DNA of 64,000 bases from Cladocopium goreaui. Its lineage: Eukaryota; Sar; Dinophyceae; Suessiales; Symbiodiniaceae. Position numbers and translations under genes: made by a program. Under the pieces are notes generated by a model that had not been told where the DNA came from, ran no database searches, and saw nothing but the letters and a program-made list of their open reading frames with translations. The stretch spans positions 310,001 through 374,000 of the forward strand of contig CAMXCT020006573.1 of assembly GCA_947184155.2 (NCBI GenBank), in the 5' to 3' direction. Positions 34,101-44,202 of the stretch are shown here, piece after piece; the stretch's first letter is position 1; each line of letters begins with the position of its first letter.

Positions 34101-34912
34101 CCTATTTTTGAAACTTCCGCCACCGCCTTGTGCGGTACTACTGGTAATCAATATCAAATAATCAATAACTAATGATAATCAACAACAAATAACCAATCAC
34201 TGTGGTTCTGTGAAATGCCCCCGGCTTTCACCTGGATCCGATTGCCACTGACGGTCGAAGTCCAGGACCTTGCACATCTTCCGCGCATCCTGCAGCAAGG
34301 ATAGCTCCAAATAAATAGCCAGTTTAGTAAGGAGCTTCATAACTATGGACTATGGTGACTATGGGCCTATGGGGATAAATGTGGGATTTTGATGGATTTT
34401 GTATATCCATGGGATGTTCCCAATGATATCCGATATCTGCAAATACCCATGGGATTTGGGCTTTTCCGTTAGAAAATGAGTCCTCTCAGAGCCATCTCCA
34501 CCGGAATCACTGGCCTCTGGCAGACTAAAATAGACCGATGGAGTGGAGACCAGCGCGGCAGTGCCACCCTTGTCACAAATCTCTGCCACGAAGGTGGAGA
34601 CAGTGGCAGGGGAGAACCAATACCTGAGCACTACGGGCACTACGGTGGCTAGTTGCTGAAAAAGCTTGCTGCAGTTGCTGCACCAACACATAGCTGTGTT
34701 TGTGGACAGCGGAAGTACCAAGATCGATCTATACAGATCTGATATCCAGAATCTCCATCTACCTGTATATAAACAAAGGGATGCAAAGGGCCAGCAATGG
34801 AATGTGGCCGGTCTCACAGTGCCTTAGCCAAAGGATGCCAAAGGATGCCAAAGGACTGATTCAAATCTGCCCTCTCCTCAGTTGCATCTAAGAAGTTCTT
34901 GGCAGCATCCAT
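28191..34912 (-). CDS. EEF1AKMT1: EEF1A lysine methyltransferase 1-like (N6-adenine-Mlase fold)
   Basis: Seven exons on the minus strand: 34857-34912, 34502-34623, 29682-29815, 29221-29325, 28905-28976, 28592-28629, 28191-28368. All phases agree and give 234 codons, close to the about 214 of the animal protein. Motifs in order: ADLNQYWFSPAT (SQFWYS region), ALVSTPSVYFSL, YVFYDFNQPEELP, FDFVLIDPPFITREVW (catalytic DPPF), CLLCTTIAENAAM, AKFRPGIPNLVYQ, YSIYVNYSSDRL..NPEIDQDD. The family methylates a lysine of translation elongation factor 1A using SAM, in the cytosol. The C-terminal 35 residues are an extra low-complexity tail. Donors are GT except GC after 29682. Acceptors are AG|G except at 29815. 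Exon 29815's start is a NAGNAG site, and the ATG at 34912 is the first after an in-frame stop but an upstream exon is not excluded. Intron 2 is 4.7 kb of satellites; the other introns are 223-356 bases. Confidence 0.85.
29370..29470. mobile_element. introner-like TIR element, copy B
   Basis: 101 bp, CCATCTGGTTATT...TAACCAGAGGG, TA on both sides (29368-29369, 29471-29472). Inside the 356-base intron 3 of the EEF1AKMT1-like gene. One base of the left end differs from the consensus CCCTCTGG. Confidence 0.85.
29885..30405. repeat. AATAATCAATAACTAATGAT array
   Basis: Irregular tandem repeat, about 22-bp unit AATCAATAACAAATAATC with ACTAATGAT variants. It lies in intron 2 of the EEF1AKMT1-like gene. 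A 56-bp stub of the same repeat is at 34143-34198, at the other end of the same intron. Confidence 0.9.
30640..31112. repeat. 93-bp tandem array
   Basis: Five units of 92-96 bp starting near 30642, 30735, 30831, 30923 and 31018, with core GCGCGAAGCACATTTC and CGGACCACTTTTGGAAG. Within intron 2 of the EEF1AKMT1-like gene. The open frames across it are repeat translations. Confidence 0.92.
31113..31338. repeat. (CTACA)n microsatellite up to the gap
   Basis: Pentamer-based CTACA/CTCCA repeats, ending at the run of N. Confidence 0.95.
31339..31438. other. assembly gap (100 N)
   Basis: Exactly 100 N, the usual placeholder for a gap of unknown size, placed inside tandem repeats of intron 2. The true intron length is therefore unknown. 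Confidence 0.98.
31496..31762. repeat. about 21-bp array AATCGGAAACTAAAACCCG
   Basis: Tandem units AATCGGAAACTAAAACCCGT with some short variants. Reverse complement of the array at 33596-33990 (see finding). Confidence 0.92.
31922..33445. repeat. 69-bp tandem array
   Basis: About 22 units of 69 bp with core CATAGTGGCCAGAGGGGGTG and GAAGTGAAGTAGAAGGTAAT. The unit length is divisible by three, so the minus strand reads as a repeated 23-residue peptide, which is not a gene. Inside intron 2 of the EEF1AKMT1-like gene. Confidence 0.95.
33596..33990. repeat. about 22-bp array TTTCTGATTCGCGGGATTTT
   Basis: Tandem units GTTTCTGATTCGCGGGATTTT, some shortened. Inverted relative of 31496-31762. Confidence 0.93.
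34143..34198. repeat. stub of the AATCAATAAC repeat
   Basis: Short copy of the repeat at 29885-30405, near the start of intron 2. Confidence 0.8.
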
Positions 34913-35218
34913 GGCTTTGGCGGGCCGCCTGCACGAACTCGCTTTCCTAGCCTTTCAAAATCATGCCTGTTCAACAAATCAGGCGCTGGATAGAACAAGT
35001 GAGAGGAGTGAAGGATCCCAGTCCCACAGCATCAAGAGCATTTTGGTTGCATTCTGTATTAGGTGCATCATGATCGAACTCAATTGGATTGAATATGCTG
35101 CTTGGGTCCACCAGCTATGACAGCTTTGGTCACGCAAAGTGTATCTTGAGAGCAAAGTGACAATGTCAAGGATGCGATCAATGGGACCAAACCAGTCTCG
35201 AATGCAATCAATTGCCGA

Positions 35219-35465
35219 GTGTCATTGGGGATCAAGCCTATTTCTCAATGGTTCATCCCAAATTCAAACCTATTTTGGATCACCCAAATCCCTGATGACG
35301 CTGCTGAATCTTGTCTGTTGGTCCATTGGAGTGACAGCAGAGCTGTTAAGTGTCAGCCAAGTGCCAGTGCAAATCGATGCTGTTGGTCTTCTGATCTTCC
35401 GAGCTTTTTACCACGCTATCCTCTCACTGCTGGCAAAGGGCATCAGCCCGCAACAGAAGTTGTAA
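35219..35465 (+). CDS. candidate 3' part of a membrane protein gene
   Basis: Continuous plus-strand frame ending TAA after GISPQQKL. It holds two hydrophobic segments (SLMTLLNLVCWSIGVTAELL and VGLLIFRAFYHAILSLLA) and good codon texture. The frame is open further upstream (from 35139), but that part is less protein-like. No family recognised. It is divergent from the EEF1AKMT1-like gene. Confidence 0.35.
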
Positions 35466-35579
35466 CCTCATCCGACGTAGAGATTTTCGGCAGCAACCAG
35501 AGAGGTGTAATTGTTGGGCAAAGGAGATCAGGATAGAAGCGAGGGCCTTGCTTCGGTTACAATGTCTCACTGCATACAT

Positions 35580-35960
35580 ACGTGTATAATATCATTATAA
35601 TAAATATATATATATATATATTAGATATTATGTATGTATGTATGTATGTATGTATGGATGGATGGATGGATGGATGGATGGATGGATGTAATGTAATGTA
35701 ATGGAATGGAATGGAATGGAATGGAATGCAATGCAATGCACTGCACTGCACTGCAATGCAATGCAATGCAATGCAACGCAATGCAATGCAATGCAATGTA
35801 ATGTAATGTATGTATGTAATGTAATGTAATGTAATGTAATGTTATGGTATGGTATGTTATGGTATGTTATGGTATGTTATGGTATGTTATGGTATGTTAT
35901 GGTATGTATGTATGTATGTAGGTATGTATGTATGTATATACACGTACGTAATAGTATAAC
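35580..35960. repeat. compound microsatellite (TATG, GATG, AATGT, GGTAT)
   Basis: Successive tracts of TATG, GATG, GGAAT, GCAAT, GTAAT and TTATGGTATG. Both strands open by chance. Confidence 0.95.
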
Positions 35961-36637
35961 ATATATATATGAATATAATAGAATACATGTGTCATATGTG
36001 CGTCTGTTACAATATATATATATATGTGTGTGTGTGTTTTACGGTCATCTATTTATACCATATTATATGTTCTATCCGAACACATTTCGGTGTATCGGTG
36101 CGAAAAACGCTTAGCGGACCCCAATCCCCAACGCTATGCTCTTTTCTCATCACAGGATGCAACTCAAGGTATGAGATGTATGAGGATTTCAAATTTTGGG
36201 GCTCGATATTTGAAATCCAGCGGTCCTGCTGTTCATGCTTGGCATTGCTTGGCGCCTCTGTCGCGCTTTTTTCGCGCAGCGACGTTGGGCCGTGCACGAC
36301 TTCGAGCGCCGTGATCCGCTGCCGGCGGATCGCGGCGGGCGAAGCCGCGCATCGTGCTGTCGGCATCCCAAACCGAAGTTGGCCTTAAACCACCGCTGTA
36401 GGCTCCTTTGTAGCAGTTTCTGGTTCGGCAGAGATTTATTTCGCTGGGATCATGGATGAAGCAGGGTCCTTGGTGGCCACTTTTGGACATGAATCAGCTT
36501 TGGATTGAGCTATTTTGAGGAATGCATCCATCTTTATATCCGATTTTAATCGATTTTACGTCTACGTCTCATCGATTCTAGTTTGGCAATTCCCCCATAG
36601 GGGAACCACCACATCCCTTTCCATCCTGAAGATCCAC

Positions 36638-37114
36638 CTTGAGTTTTTGTCCAAGATCGACTCTACTGCTGTCTTTACTCGATGAAACCACTTCTCAAAT
36701 GAAGCACAGTCCCACTTGGCTCGTCTCTCGTTCTGCTTCCACAGCTGCGCAGATGTTCTTTTTCAGTCGCCTTTCCGAAAACCATACGACTTTTCTTTCT
36801 TCGCTTCTGTTCTTTCTCTCCGTTTTGCTTTCTCCTCATCGGTGCAGATCTGTACACTGTACACAAAGACATTGCTGCGGATTGTCGTCTGAATGCTGGC
36901 CAAGCGTATGGGCGGTGTCATGTGTCATCAGGGATTCCCATGCTGCTTGGAACTTTTCTGGGAACGAGACCCAGGGACCCAGCAATCTTTGGGATTGGTT
37001 TTTCCGAAGGACAGCAGGATGCTCCTTCAGAATGAAGTGGAAGGTGCTGGCCTCCTTTGGAGATTCAAGCTTTGCTTGTTGATCCACTTCATACAGGGAG
37101 GCGCCGCAACCCAT
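36638..37114 (-). CDS. candidate N-myristoylated protein, 5' exons
   Basis: Minus strand. The ATG at 37114 begins MGCGASLYEVDQQAKLE, a Gly2/Cys3/Ser6 start typical of co-translational N-myristoylation with palmitoylation, so the product should bind membranes. Exon 1 runs to about 36863 (GTACAG donor, in phase 0). Exon 2, 36638-36744 after GCGCAG|, encodes LWKQNERRAKWDCASFEKWF and HRVKTAVESILDKNS, then AG|GTGGAT. The 118-base intron is short. The frame also continues upstream of the ATG, but the MGCGAS context decides the start. The 3' end is unknown. No enzyme domain recognised. Confidence 0.45.
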
Positions 37115-37829
37115 TGCTGAAGCAAATTCCATCCTACTGGTTGAACTTGAGCCAATCTGAAAGAGATCTAAGTTTCCGTGAATCAGCTGGTTCAGTGATT
37201 CAAAGCAACTTCGAAGAACTGAATTGTCAAGACATCTACCTGGCGCTGGGAATCCGAGCTCAGTGTTCGCAAGCCCATGGGTTGGGTGTCGGGCTGCAGG
37301 CCGGGTCAAGGCGGAATGGAGGAACAGGGGAATGAAGTTCTGGTAACATGTTCCAAGAGTCATTTCTTGAATCTCTTTCATTATCCTAGGATAGAAGGTC
37401 ACTACAATCCGTTCTGAATACTTCACAGTTGTGCAGCTGTTCCCCATGAGTTGTCAGCATTAGGTTGTGTGTCTATCAAGGTGGACCAGCATTGTTTTCT
37501 TGTCCGTCATTGTCGTCTCAATCTGCTTCATACTCTAGTATTCATCTTTTTTATCCTCTTTCCACCTCTTCCTAATCCTCCTCTGGCAAACGCTGAGTTG
37601 CCCACCCAACAAGCCAAGTCCCCTTGAGCTCCTCGACGCGTGTCACAGCCTCGCTTAGCAAACTGCTGGTACGAGTGCAATTTGGGTATGGGTCAAAACC
37701 CACTCAGTACTACACTCAGTACCCTGGTGAACCCCAAAATAGCTTGTATAGCTGGATGTTATCCCCCCACATCTGTTATTTCATAGGTTTTCAACGGTTA
37801 TGACCCATACCCATTTTTGTTCCCATCCA

Positions 37830-39090
37830 AGTTTCACTGGCAGCCGCAATGATGCTGAGTTCACTACACCGCTCGCAGGGGAAGTAGGCATCAAAGCAAT
37901 GGGCCTGGCCATATTCTCCAGGGACCATCCAAATGTAGATAAGATGCCAACTGGGTTTGTCTTAAATTGTCTTACAATATGGTCTACCCTCTGGTAATTT
38001 AATATAGCTATTGAAAATGGTGATTTATAGTGGATTTTCCGATTAAAAATTGTGATTTTCCATAGTTATGTGACAGTTTACCAGAGGGTACCCCATAGTT
38101 TTATGTGGCTTTATCATCATAATGTTATCATCATTTTCCCCATGAAAATGAGGATTTGGAGGGTTCAGCCCATGTTTTTTTGTGACATCCCCTGGACCAA
38201 AAAAAAGAAGCCGAGCCGCCGCCTGTGCATTTGGGGGGCAGGTCGCGGGAGACGACAAGTGATCCATGGCTGGCAGCATCGCAGCTGCCTCCCAAAGAGG
38301 CATAGGATACTCCCCAAACAGCCGTAAAATGTGGGAAAATATGAAATATGTGAATGAAAAAAATTGGGACAACAATGATTAATCGCTCAATTATGGGATA
38401 CCATATCATATCATATCATATCATATTCTCAAACAAACTCAATGGCCACTGCAACAAAAGACGTGTCGCCATACCTATTACTGTGACCATTGAAGTAAGA
38501 TACAAGTATAGGATATGCTACAGGGACGCATGACCACCCAACAGCACGTTTTTGCAGCTGTGGATTCCACTGTGCCAGCCAAAGTCAAGCCCAGGAAGCC
38601 TGAAAGCGCAACCTCGGGAAGGCAGCGTTCCATGCCAATGCAAAAAAAGAATCCAAATCCATTGAGAATCCTTAATCAATCCCTCAAAGTGAAGATTTAG
38701 GTACGCAGGAGAAGTGGGAAATAGATGGAAATAGTATGAAATAGTGATAACCATTGACCATCATTGAAAATTAGATATTGATTTCATCCATAATTATTGA
38801 TCATCATTGATAATTCAGTCTTCAAGCTCCCCAATTCTTCAAACATGTCAAGACTCCCGAGCAAAACTGCAGCCGTTGCCGCCAGGCAGCTTTGTCAGGC
38901 CACAGCAAGTGGGAAAGCGGATGTCACCCATCCAGCAGCTGAGTTCTCCAACAGGAATGGCCCTAGCAGCGAAGCGCAGCTTGCGTACCGTGGCACGGAA
39001 GGTTCTCCCCGGACCAGGGGGCATAAAACCAACTATTTTATGGGGTGATCATGAGATTAAATGGATGATATACACATTGACATGTGTGTA

Positions 39091-39123
<33 letters not shown>

Positions 39124-39994
39124 ATATATATTATACTATATATATTATATTATATATATATTATATTATATTATATTATATTATATTATATTATATTATG
39201 TTATATTATATTATATTATATTATATATATATACATATACAATAACCAACAATCTGATATTTGGGTGTCTAAAAATATGGTGCCCCCCAATCCACTGGTT
39301 TCTGATCATGTTCCCTGTTCATCCCTGTTCCCATGTTCACTCATTTTCAGACAAAGCCATAATAGAGATACAACGGTCTGGCCCGTATCTGCAACCAATA
39401 CAGCACTGATCCTGTTCAGCTGTCACAGTCGTCTATCGCAGTTGTGTTTCCGAGAATGGCAAGGAAACAGCGGGAAAACCGGGGTTTGTCTGGAGATATG
39501 GTGCCACAAAATCCAATATAATCCAATGATCCATCATATTTTTCCCTTTGAAATTGCCATTTTATGGACATCCTGGTATCCTCCATTTTCAGACCCTGGC
39601 ACAAACAACCCATCCTTCACAGCCACACCTGGTATCACAACACTTCTCACAGGTGAACTCCTGCAGCTCAGATCATCGTCCAGCCACCAAAGCACGTTCG
39701 CAGCCTGTCCTTGTCGAAGCACCCGGGCTCTGCTAGGGCAGGACACCTGGCAACAAAAAATCCATGCTGTGGCGAAGGTCGAGGTCCTTTCCAAAGGAGC
39801 GTCTAGCTCAGAGAGACACATGTTAGCCTCTGGTAAACTAACATAACTATGGAAAATCACATTTTTTTGTGGGTAAATCCACTATAAATGGTCATTTTCA
39901 ATAGCTATGTTAAATTACCAGAGGCATGCGTCTCAGGAATCTTCAAGACTTTCCATGCGCGCTGCCTTTTGTCCAGGACTTTCAGAGACGCAAC
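37830..39994 (-). CDS. cysteine-rich gene with CF/CW..CC motifs, partial
   Basis: Minus-strand exon set. 39919-39994 (25 codons + 1, VASLKVLDKRQRAWKVLKIP..HAS) joins in frame to 39629-39829 (EANMCLSELDAPLERTS..VLWWLDDDLSC..RSVVIP) across the introner at 39826-39925. Further blocks: about 38850-39017 (RTFRATVRKLRFAARAIPVG, ELSCWMGDIRFPTCCGLTKL), 38520-38640 (MERCLPEVALSGFLGLTLAG..TCCW), 38170-38310 (EAAAMLPAMDHLSSPATCPP) and 37830-37965 (GQAHCFDAYFPCERCSELSI). Only the first junction is firmly worked out. The repeated CW/CF...CC pattern is seen in secreted-type dinoflagellate proteins; function unknown. Confidence 0.45.
37987..38088. mobile_element. introner-like TIR element, copy C
   Basis: 102 bp, CCCTCTGGTAATTT...GTTTACCAGAGGG, TA on both sides (37985-37986, 38089-38090). 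Inverted relative to copies A and D. Lies between two coding-like blocks of the minus-strand cysteine-rich gene. Confidence 0.88.
39826..39925. mobile_element. introner-like TIR element, copy D, probably a whole intron
   Basis: 100 bp, GCCTCTGGTAAAC...TTACCAGAGGC. On the minus strand the element contains CTCTG|GTAATT (donor at 39918) and TTTACCAG|AGGC (acceptor at 39830), giving an 89-base intron wholly inside the element. The flanking exons join as GCC TCT G|AG GCT AAC, keeping the frame open. TA is present on the left, but the right flank reads AT. Confidence 0.8.
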
Positions 39995-40320
39995 CTGACT
40001 CTTGCAGGCGCCACTTTGCGACGTCCATGTCTGGACCAAGGCCGGTTGAATAAAAACAAGCCGCCTATGCGACGAAGGCAAAAGGATTTTGTTCAACCAG
40101 CTGGTTCTTGGAACTGCTTCCCTTCAAAACATGGTTGGGCCAAGGACAAAAAGCTTTTTTTAATCTGTTCATGCTTCCAAGCAACCAGTTGCCATATTTG
40201 TCCAGGTGCACGTCAAATTATGTTGTAGACTGTATATTGCTCTCTTTCAACTTGCTAGCTTTACATGCAAGTGACACTTGCTGCAGATTCGGATTGGGTC
40301 TAAAGAAACAATGGAGCCAC

Positions 40321-41830
40321 CTAGATTCGCAGTGTGCGATCATCTGAGTGGTTTGCCTCCTCTACAGATTCTACAGCAACAAAAGAAAATCCGCCACACC
40401 ACTGACAAGTGCCACGAGGCACACATACGCAGTAGCCACAGTCATAGTAGTTGGCAGGGCAGCCAGGCGTTCTGGAAGGCACTGGACTGCCTGGTGATGG
40501 GCTCGGCACTGGTGCTGGCAGTGGCACTGGCGCTGGTGCTGGTACCGAACTGCCAGGGCACCACTGGCAGGTGCTGTGAGGAACACATTGGCAGGTCCCG
40601 CAGTCGTAGTAATTCGCCGGGCAGCCAGGTATCCTCGATGGCACTGGAGCTGTAGTTGGTGGCGACGGTGGGCGCACTGGGACTGGAAACCCTCCAGCTG
40701 GACACCACTGGCAGGTGCTGTGTGGAACGCACTGGCACGTGCCACAATCGTAGTAGTTGGCAGGGCATCCTGGCACTTGGGAAGGTCGTGGAACCACAGC
40801 TGGTGGAGCAGGGGCTGGTGCTGGCAGGGCAGGGGTTGTTGGGAGGCCTGGGGCTGGAGACCAGGCTCCAGGACAGTAGTAGCATGTGCTCAATGGCACA
40901 CAAACACATGAGCCACAGTCAACATAGCTTTGAGGACAGTATGGCACCTGGGAAGGTCTGGAAATCAGCTGCGGAACCGTTACATTGGTTATATTGGTTA
41001 TATTGGTCACGTTGGTCGCATTGGTCACGTTGATGACAATCGTCAAATTGGTTCCGTTGGTTCCATTGGTCAGGTTGGAGCCATTGCCAAATGGCAGGCC
41101 CGGCCAAACTGGAGGCAGGACTGGGGGACTCGGAGAAAGTCCGCAGAAAGTTGGGCAACTCGTTGGTGGTGTGCACAGACAGCTTCCGCAGTCCACATAT
41201 CCAACTGGGCAGCCAGGGATCCGGGACGGCACTGTAGAGATGCCTCAGAGGTTTCATCAGAGGTTCATCAGTTTCATCTCTATATTTAGCCCCTCATGGT
41301 CCGGGATTTTGATGGATGGTTCACCGGTTCACCCATTTCATGGTTTTCTTGTGCACTTATTGTTAAGAAACAATCAAAGTTTCCCTTTGAAATTCTGGGT
41401 CCACTAGATAGAGCAAGTCTGAGTTCAACTGCGTGTAGTTTGGGTCCAGGAAAAGTTGCACAATACCTCAAGTTTCAAGATGTTCTGGTTCATGGACCCA
41501 AAGATCCCAAAATCTGACAAATCGTGATAAACGATTATTAAAAACATGATAAAACATGATACCATGATAAAACATGTTTTAAAAACAATGATAAAACCTG
41601 ATAAAAGCATGATAAAACCTGATAAAACAGGTCCAAAGGTTCTATCATTTGCTGGAGATGTTGGAGATGTTGGAAGGCGTGCTGGAACTGCTGTGTTGCC
41701 GCAACCCGTCTCACAAGCAGTTGCAGGGGCGCATCGGCAGGTGCCACAGTCCATATATGCTGCTGGACATCCAGTGATCTTTGAGGGCACTGGCTTCACT
41801 GGTGACGCTCGCTGCGTCCTCAGATAGGAG
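40321..41830 (-). CDS. secreted-type cysteine-repeat glycoprotein, partial
   Basis: Minus strand, two exons. The upstream one (about 41619 to 41830) contains KPVPSKITGCPAAYMDCGTC. It joins in phase 1 via TCAG|GTTTTA (donor 41618) and CTACAG|TG (exon start 41231) to a long last exon, 40321-41231. Six repeats of about 30 residues follow the pattern C-x7-C-x2-C-x-C-x5-C-x2/3-C (e.g. GCPANYYDCGTCQCVP), separated by Pro/Ala/Ser-rich linkers. One linker (residues about 50-87 of the last exon) is a run of N-x-T sequons (NGTNGTNLT, NVTNITNIT). Disulfide repeats, Pro-rich linkers and sequons point to an extracellular or cell-wall glycoprotein. The 5' exons with a signal peptide are not seen. No family name. 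Confidence 0.7.
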
Positions 41831-42843
41831 GCTGCACTTGGCCCCGAAAAAAAGTTGGTAAATAGGAGGGGAAAATGGCACCAGTTTTATGTGAAAAATG
41901 ACACTCATAACTGGAAAAATGGGCACCCATCGAAAATGACATCCTCTGACAATCTGTATTGCTGTGTTGATATGCATCGTTTCCTCCAAATCATCCAATT
42001 CTGTGACATTTCCGAGGCCCGTGCTCGTTGTTCAGCTCTGCTCCTCTCAGAGATGCCCATGCAGGAAGCAGGATCAGGAAGCCTCAGCAGATTGCGCTGA
42101 TGGTGATTTCAAAGTCAAATTCGACACAAGCACCACTGCTTCGCTGCACAACTCATGACTCACCAACTTTTCGGAAATCGGCCTGTGAGGGCTTCAGCTC
42201 CACGGACTCTTACCATGGCGACCCACAAAATACGCAAAAATTGAACCTGCTGTCACTGCTGTCTCCTAAACGGTCAGGACGCACATGTCACGGCCATGTC
42301 CAAACTGGTTTTGCAAAGCCAAGACTACATTCAGGCGAGAATTTCATGCAGCGTCTGCATCACAGATTTCATTAGCTCTACTCATACATGGATGCTTCAA
42401 AACAGTTGGGATCACCCTTGTGCCATCACCATCCGCGGCTGGCACCAGCCAAGGGCACATGCAAGCACCTTGGAGTGCTTAATGGAATGGGATAGCAATG
42501 GATTCTAGTGTTAATTGAGTTAATTGTCTTCATGCCATGCTAGATCGTGACATCTGGATGTCAAACATTGAATCATTGTTCAAGCAGTTCGTGGATCAAA
42601 CTCGGTGAGAAGCCGCTCACACCCTGCTAGTCTCTAGTCCCTTGAGGCTCAAACGGCAGAGCCCCACGAAACCATAAGTATCGCAGAAAAATGTTTGCAA
42701 CAATATGTTTGAAGCTGCATTATGGGTGTTGGTCAGAGGCAACAGGTGGCGTTCTCTTTCTCAGGGGCCATGAGGCAAACTGGAAACTGCGACAAAATTT
42801 GAGTGTTGTCTCTTTGTTGCAAATCTGCGTAGAATTTGCGAAG

Positions 42844-43194
42844 ATGAGCCTGGAAGAGAGGTCAAAGCGAATGAAAAGAGCGGTGGCTGAAGACTCATAC
42901 CATTGGCCATGGGATTGCTGCTCGCTGTTTCGGGTGGACTCATCAAAGAACTACATATCGCCCAACAACAAAGAGATCTGTCGCCAACAAGAGTGGCGAT
43001 GTTTCACCAACAAAGATGATGCACAAACAAAACTGGGATGCCATATCCAAAATTGGAATAACCCTTCAATGACGCCACGCGACTTTTCATCCCGCTGCGT
43101 AGCCGTTAGTTGCAGCTGGCCGCGCGGAAGCTTCGCCTGCGAATATTACACCTGCTTGTTTCCTGCCATCAAACTGTTCCTGTTACGCAAATGA
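42844..43194 (+). CDS. candidate Cys-rich protein, unrecognised
   Basis: Plus-strand frame with an ATG at 42844 (MSLEERSKRMKRAVAED) and a stop after LFLLRK. Nine or more Cys residues in pairs (WDCCSLF, EICRQQEWRCF, SRCVAVSCSW). 116 codons, open over the whole length. Codon texture is acceptable. No family recognised; it could be one exon of a larger gene. Confidence 0.35.
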   Translation: MSLEERSKRMKRAVAEDSYHWPWDCCSLFRVDSSKNYISPNNKEICRQQEWRCFTNKDDAQTKLGCHIQNWNNPSMTPRDFSSRCVAVSCSWPRGSFACEYYTCLFPAIKLFLLRK

Positions 43195-43209
43195 TTGCAC
43201 ATCTTCCCT

Positions 43210-43422
43210 TCAACATGAACCACTCATAAAACCCCAACATATGGTCCAAAGAAAGAATAAGGCAAACTGTGAGGGAAATGTCAATAATGTCACTAGCGTG
43301 GGAATAGAAAAAAATTGAGCCTTGTAGGCTGGCAAGACAGTCCCGCCTGCTATCGCTTTGACGTCTGGAACAATCTTTAAGGGCGCATCCGGTTTCGCTC
43401 CAACGCCTGCACCAAATTGCAA
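43210..43422 (-). CDS. candidate exon, unrecognised
   Basis: Minus-strand frame with FGAGVGAKPDAPLKIVPDVK and AIAGGTVLPAYKAQ followed by a hydrophobic stretch (TLLTFPSQFALFFLWTICWG). Only the first part has convincing codon use. Confidence 0.3.
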   Translation of the reverse strand: MQFGAGVGAKPDAPLKIVPDVKAIAGGTVLPAYKAQFFSIPTLVTLLTFPSQFALFFLWTICWGFMSGSC

Positions 43423-43725
43423 GAAGCAGCTACTCCGCCAAGCACAACTACCATGTTACCATTCCATGCAAAAAGCCCTTTATTCATCCTAGTGCACAGT
43501 TAAGGGACTCTTGCTATGAGTTCCAGTTGTAGCTATTCGGCAAGTTCCAAGCCCCAGCAAAACGCTGAGCCAACATCCAATTTGGCCCGTCCTTTGCTGC
43601 TGTCCTGCCAGTCGGGGGACAGGATGTGAACAAATTGAAGCGCAATGAACAAATTGTCTCATCCGGACCAAGTCGTCTGAGAAGAATTGCTGGAAATGGA
43701 AGGCACAAAGCAACATCCTCTCGAT

Positions 43726-43857
43726 CTACTCTACCCTGAACATGATGCTCCACTGACTCCCACAATCGGCGAAGTAGTTTGCCCGTGCCTCAGGCACCTT
43801 TGTCTCTAACAATGGCAGAGCGCTCTGCACATCGTCTCCCTGGTTGCTGTTGAATGG
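43726..43857 (-). CDS. candidate 3'-terminal exon, unrecognised
   Basis: After GACCAG| the minus strand reads 43 codons to TAG: PFNSNQGDDVQSALPLLETK, then VPEARANYFADCGSQWSIMF. Exact codon phase and texture support a last exon. Confidence 0.4.
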   Translation of the reverse strand, partial: PFNSNQGDDVQSALPLLETKVPEARANYFADCGSQWSIMFRVE

Positions 43858-43889
43858 CTGGTCACAGGGCGGGGTTGACCATCCGTTCC

Positions 43890-44075
43890 ATTGCTATGGA
43901 TGGTGATGCTGATGATGGTGGTGATGGTGATGGAGATGATGGTGGTGATGGAGATGCTGGTGATGGAGATGGTGGTGATGGTGGTGGTGGTGATGATGAT
44001 GATGATGATGAGGATGAGGATGAGGAGGAGGATGAGGACGAGGACGAGGATGAGGATGAGGATGAGCACATGAAC
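43890..44075. repeat. (GAT/GGT/GAG)n microsatellite
   Basis: Trinucleotide tracts that translate as Asp/Gly/Glu runs. Not called as a gene. Confidence 0.9.
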
Positions 44076-44202
44076 GAGAACAAGAACGCCCATACTCAAC
44101 AACAATAGTCAGAATAGTACAGCAACAACAATCGTCCGAATAACATTGATGATCACTTAGTCACTAAGCCCCAATAAAGAACCTATATGAATATGTGGGA
44201 AC

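Noticed and set aside
36189..36390. GC-rich block open in several frames
   Set aside because: Three minus-strand frames are all plausible, so no frame can be chosen. It could be exon 3 of the MGCGAS gene.
37838..37980. Plus-strand frame GSRNDAEFTTPLAGEVGIKA
   Set aside because: The minus strand reads better (HCFDAYFPCERC) and fits neighbouring exons. A splice at introner C from the plus frame would create a stop.
43854..44108. Asp/Glu-rich acidic protein
   Set aside because: Entirely explained by a GAT/GAG microsatellite.
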